Shown here one piece after another: positions 23,787 to 27,108 of a stretch of DNA of 27,108 bases. How positions within the stretch are numbered: the first letter of the stretch is position 1; every line of letters begins with the position of its first letter. The notes under the pieces were generated by a model. That model did not search any database. It was not told the DNA's origin and saw only the letters and a list, made by a program, of their open reading frames with translations. Source of the DNA: Rhodanobacteraceae bacterium UBA703 (lineage in GTDB: Bacteria; Pseudomonadota; Gammaproteobacteria; Xanthomonadales; Rhodanobacteraceae); the NCBI GenBank assembly GCA_002297645.1, contig DBMH01000285.1, positions 1 to 27,108 of the forward strand, in the 5' to 3' direction. Both the position numbers and the translations under genes were made by a program.

Positions 23787-24428
23787 CTAGTGGATGAACA
23801 ACAAGGCGACCAGCAGCGGCAGCAGCAGGCCGAGCGCGACGACCGGCCAGGTCAGCGGACGCTGGCGGCCGTGCAGCCAGAGCAGGCACAGGCCGGACAG
23901 CGCGAACACGAGGCTCGCCAGCGCGAACAGGTCGATGAACCAGCTCCACAGCGTGCCGGCATTGCGGCCCTTGTGGAGATCGTTGAAGTACGAGATCCAG
24001 CCACGATCCGTCCTTTCGTACTGCACCTTGCCGCTGTCGAGATCGATGCTGAGCCAGGCGTCGCCGCCGGGGCGAGGCATCGACACGTAGGCCTCGCCGT
24101 CGGACCACTCCGCAGCACGCGTGCCGACGTCGACACCGACTTCCCGCCGCACCCAGTCGCGCAGCGCGGACGGCAGCGGCGCCTCCTTGGCCGCCGGCGA
24201 CGGAATGCCGGCCAGCGTCTCCGCCGGCAACTGCGCCTCGCGCGTGGTGACGACGGGACGGCCCTCGATCTGCCGCGCATGGTTCAGCGTGAAGCCGGTC
24301 GCGCTGAACAGCAGCAGCGCGACGAGGCATACCGCCGAACTGATCCAGTGCCACTGGTGCAGCGTCTTCAGCCAGTACGCGCGCCGCTTCGGATCCGGAC
24401 TCCGCGCGATGCGCGCTGCTTCCGCCAT
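23787..24428 (-). CDS. PepSY-associated transmembrane protein
   Basis: The start is taken at ATG 24428 (AGAGGG just upstream), giving 213 residues; a longer reading from 24491 adds 21 unlikely residues. The diagnostic first helix is YWLKTLHQWHWISSAVCLVALLLFSATGFTLNH, with the His residues seen in this family. A periplasmic PepSY-like segment follows (DAWLSIDLDSGKVQYERTDRGW), then YFNDLHKGRNAGTLWSWFIDLFALASLVFALSGL, and a last helix WPVVALGLLLPLLVALLFIH. These proteins pass electrons across the inner membrane in iron-reduction systems. It has no DGxSGAT motif, so it is probably not flavinylated itself. A Fur box lies 108 bases upstream of the start. It is the first gene of the flavin operon. 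Confidence 0.9.
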   Translation of the reverse strand: MAEAARIARSPDPKRRAYWLKTLHQWHWISSAVCLVALLLFSATGFTLNHARQIEGRPVVTTREAQLPAETLAGIPSPAAKEAPLPSALRDWVRREVGVDVGTRAAEWSDGEAYVSMPRPGGDAWLSIDLDSGKVQYERTDRGWISYFNDLHKGRNAGTLWSWFIDLFALASLVFALSGLCLLWLHGRQRPLTWPVVALGLLLPLLVALLFIH

Positions 24429-24535
24429 GCCGCCCTCTGCCGGGTGGCGCAAGCCGCGCCCCCGCACCGTCACCCTGCCATGTGCCGACACCGACGAATC
24501 GCCGCCCGCACGCCCAGGCCGCGGACTCTATCGCA

Positions 24536-24554
24536 AATGAGAATAGGTCTCAAT
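24536..24554 (-). promoter_or_regulatory. Fur box upstream of the PepSY-DUF2271-apbE operon
   Basis: AATGAGAATAGGTCTCAAT matches AATGAGAATNATTCTCATT at 15 of 18 fixed positions: the left half is perfect and the right half has three changes. It lies between the YCII stop (24576) and the PepSY start (24428). It places the electron-transfer operon under the same iron control as the receptor. Confidence 0.75.
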
Positions 24555-24575
24555 AAGATTGGGCGTAAAGGACGT

Positions 24576-24968
24576 TCAGCCACCCGGCAAATCGTTCTCG
24601 TTGCCGGCCCGCCAGGCGCTCGCGCGCTCCGGCTCGACCGGACGCACTTCCAGGCTCAGGCCGCAGGCGAGGCAAGGATTCTGCGCGGCGAGCCGCGCCG
24701 CCGCGTCGAGGCTCTCGGCGAGGAAGAACCAGTAGCCGCCGACGACTTCCTTCGCTTCCGCGAACGGCCCGTCGACGATGCCGGCACGCGACACGCGCCG
24801 GACATCGCGCGTCAGGCGCTGGCCGCTGCGCATGCGCCCTTCCGCGACGAGGCGGTCGTGCCACTCGTAGAACGCGTCGATGGCGCGCTGGATCTCCTCG
24901 GGCGACTTGTCCGCGTCCCACTGTCCGCGCGACAGCACGAGATATTCGGCGAGGTTCGTATCGGTCAC
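24576..24968 (-). CDS. YCII/DGPF-domain protein
   Basis: The GTG start at 24968 is preferred because GGAG stands six bases before it; ATG 24986, six codons upstream, has no ribosome site. The protein has 130 residues. The family hallmark is IVDGPFAEAKEVVGGYWFFLAESLDAAARLA, which includes DGPF and the following 'K.vigGy..ie..s.deA' pattern. The C-terminus has the usual strand GLSLEVRPVEP. YCII-related proteins adopt a ferredoxin-like fold and sit beside ECF sigma factors or redox genes; no enzymatic reaction can be given for this one. No ECF sigma gene is adjacent. Confidence 0.85.
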   Translation of the reverse strand: MTDTNLAEYLVLSRGQWDADKSPEEIQRAIDAFYEWHDRLVAEGRMRSGQRLTRDVRRVSRAGIVDGPFAEAKEVVGGYWFFLAESLDAAARLAAQNPCLACGLSLEVRPVEPERASAWRAGNENDLPGG

Positions 24969-25071
24969 GGCGGGCTCCGGAGGCATCGAGGCGGCCAGTG
25001 TGGCATCGGATCGTCCCGGCGCAAGACGCCCGGCGGAGGCGGATCGCGGCGACGGAGGTTCCCCGATCGCC

Positions 25072-25080
25072 TGCTAAGAT
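25072..25080 (+). promoter_or_regulatory. Extended -10 giving a probable leaderless mRNA for the response regulator
   Basis: TGCTAAGAT fits the extended -10 pattern (TGn-TAnnnT), with TAAGAT at 25075-25080. The GTG start at 25087 lies where transcription would begin, seven bases after the -10, and no ribosome site can fit between. This fits a leaderless mRNA. No clear -35 is seen, as is common with an extended -10. Confidence 0.6.
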
Positions 25081-25086
25081 GCCCGC

Positions 25087-25756
25087 GTGCGCGTACTGGT
25101 CATTGAAGACGAAGCCGCGATCGCCGACGCCGTCGGCGCGGCACTCACGAATGCGGGCCACGCGGTCGACCGCCTCGCCAGCGGCCGCCTCGCGGACGCG
25201 GCCCTGCACGACCATCCCTACGACCTGATCGTGCTCGACCTCGGCCTGCCCGACGTCGATGGCCAGGACCTGCTGCGGCAGCTGCGCGAGCGCGGACTCG
25301 CCGCGCCGGTTCTGATCCTGACCGCGCGCGACGACGTGCACGAGCGCATACGGGGCCTCGACGGCGGCGCCGACGACTACCTGGCCAAACCCTTCGCGCT
25401 GGGCGAACTCGAGGCGCGCATCCGCGCCCTGCTGCGCCGCGGCCAGCCGAGTTCGACCCAGCTCGCGTTCGGCCGCCTGCAGTTCGACACGGCGACGCGC
25501 TGCGCCAGCGTCGGCGGTGAATCGATCGACCTGACCGCGCGCGAACTCGCGATCCTCGAACTGCTCCTGCGCCGCGCCGGACGCGTCGTCGGCAAGCAGC
25601 AGTTGTTCGACGCGATCTACACCTGGGAAGCGGACGCGAACCTGTCCGTCATCGAGGTCCACGTCAGCCGCCTGCGGCGCAAGCTGGAGACGGCCTCGGC
25701 CGGCGTCGTCGTACGCATGCTGCGCGGACTCGGCTACCGCCTGGAAACCGGACGCG

Positions 25757-25764
<8 letters not shown>
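25087..25764 (+). CDS. OmpR-family response regulator (TctD/QseB-like)
   Basis: The 225-residue protein starts at GTG 25087. The receiver has acidic residues Glu7-Asp8, phospho-acceptor Asp51 (LIVLDLGLPDVDG), Thr79 (LILTARDD) and Lys101 (DYLAKPF). The C-terminal winged helix (about 125-222) has LTARELAILELLLRRAGRVVGKQQL and the recognition helix VIEVHVSRLRRKLE, followed by VRMLRGLGYRLE. Its stop overlaps the kinase start by eight bases (ATGACTGA), so the pair is translationally coupled. The kinase's N-terminal domain suggests the TctD/TctE tricarboxylate group; the inducer is not known here. Confidence 0.95.

Positions 25765-27108
<1,344 letters not shown>

Overview
This is GC-rich bacterial chromosome with densely packed genes and short intergenic gaps. 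It most likely comes from a gammaproteobacterium of the order Lysobacterales (Xanthomonadales). That assignment is inference. It rests on a fiu/piuA-like receptor followed by piuC and a Sel1 gene, AATGAGAAT-type Fur boxes, a secreted protein ending in an IFPDGF-type tail, and several extended -10 promoters. There is no rRNA, tRNA, integrase, insertion sequence or CRISPR array. No plasmid or phage gene is visible, so the window reads as chromosomal backbone with some accessory genes.

Left part (1-5406, + strand): the 3' end of a VTT/DedA-like membrane protein; a large inner-membrane GH17-GT2 beta-glucan synthase of the NdvB type, with its own promoter; a GNAT acetyltransferase overlapping a secreted SnoaL/NTF2-like protein; and a secreted M35 (aspzincin) metallopeptidase that ends at a strong hairpin. 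5424-6511 (- strand): a small membrane-anchored TPR-like protein and a bacterial SET-domain protein with a post-SET cysteine cluster and a histone H1-like basic tail. 6650-9459 (+): a secreted RNase T2 followed closely by a NarL-type sensor kinase and response regulator. 9479-13128 (-): a secreted beta-propeller-like protein, a GNAT protein and an M20 dipeptidase. 13417-15442 (+): a ComEA-like DNA-binding protein behind a repeated TTTTCCTAC element, then a compact operon of a second SET-domain protein, a RimJ-like acetyltransferase and a HutD/Ves protein.

15490-24428 (-) is the most interesting region: an iron-acquisition block in two Fur-box-headed units. The first unit is TonB-dependent siderophore receptor, PiuC-type Fe(II)/2-oxoglutarate dioxygenase, Sel1-repeat protein. 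The second is PepSY membrane protein, DUF2271 protein, DUF4198 protein, ApbE flavin transferase, membrane-anchored flavodoxin/NADPH reductase. The DUF2271 protein carries a textbook ApbE acceptor motif, DGVSGAT, so its Thr105 is probably modified with FMN. The simplest model is an electron path from cytosolic NADPH through the reductase and PepSY membrane protein to a flavinylated periplasmic protein, which reduces ferric iron delivered by the receptor.

The right edge (24576-27108) has a YCII/DGPF-family protein on the - strand and, divergently, a TctD/TctE-like response regulator and sensor kinase. The regulator probably has a leaderless mRNA, and the kinase runs off the end of the window.
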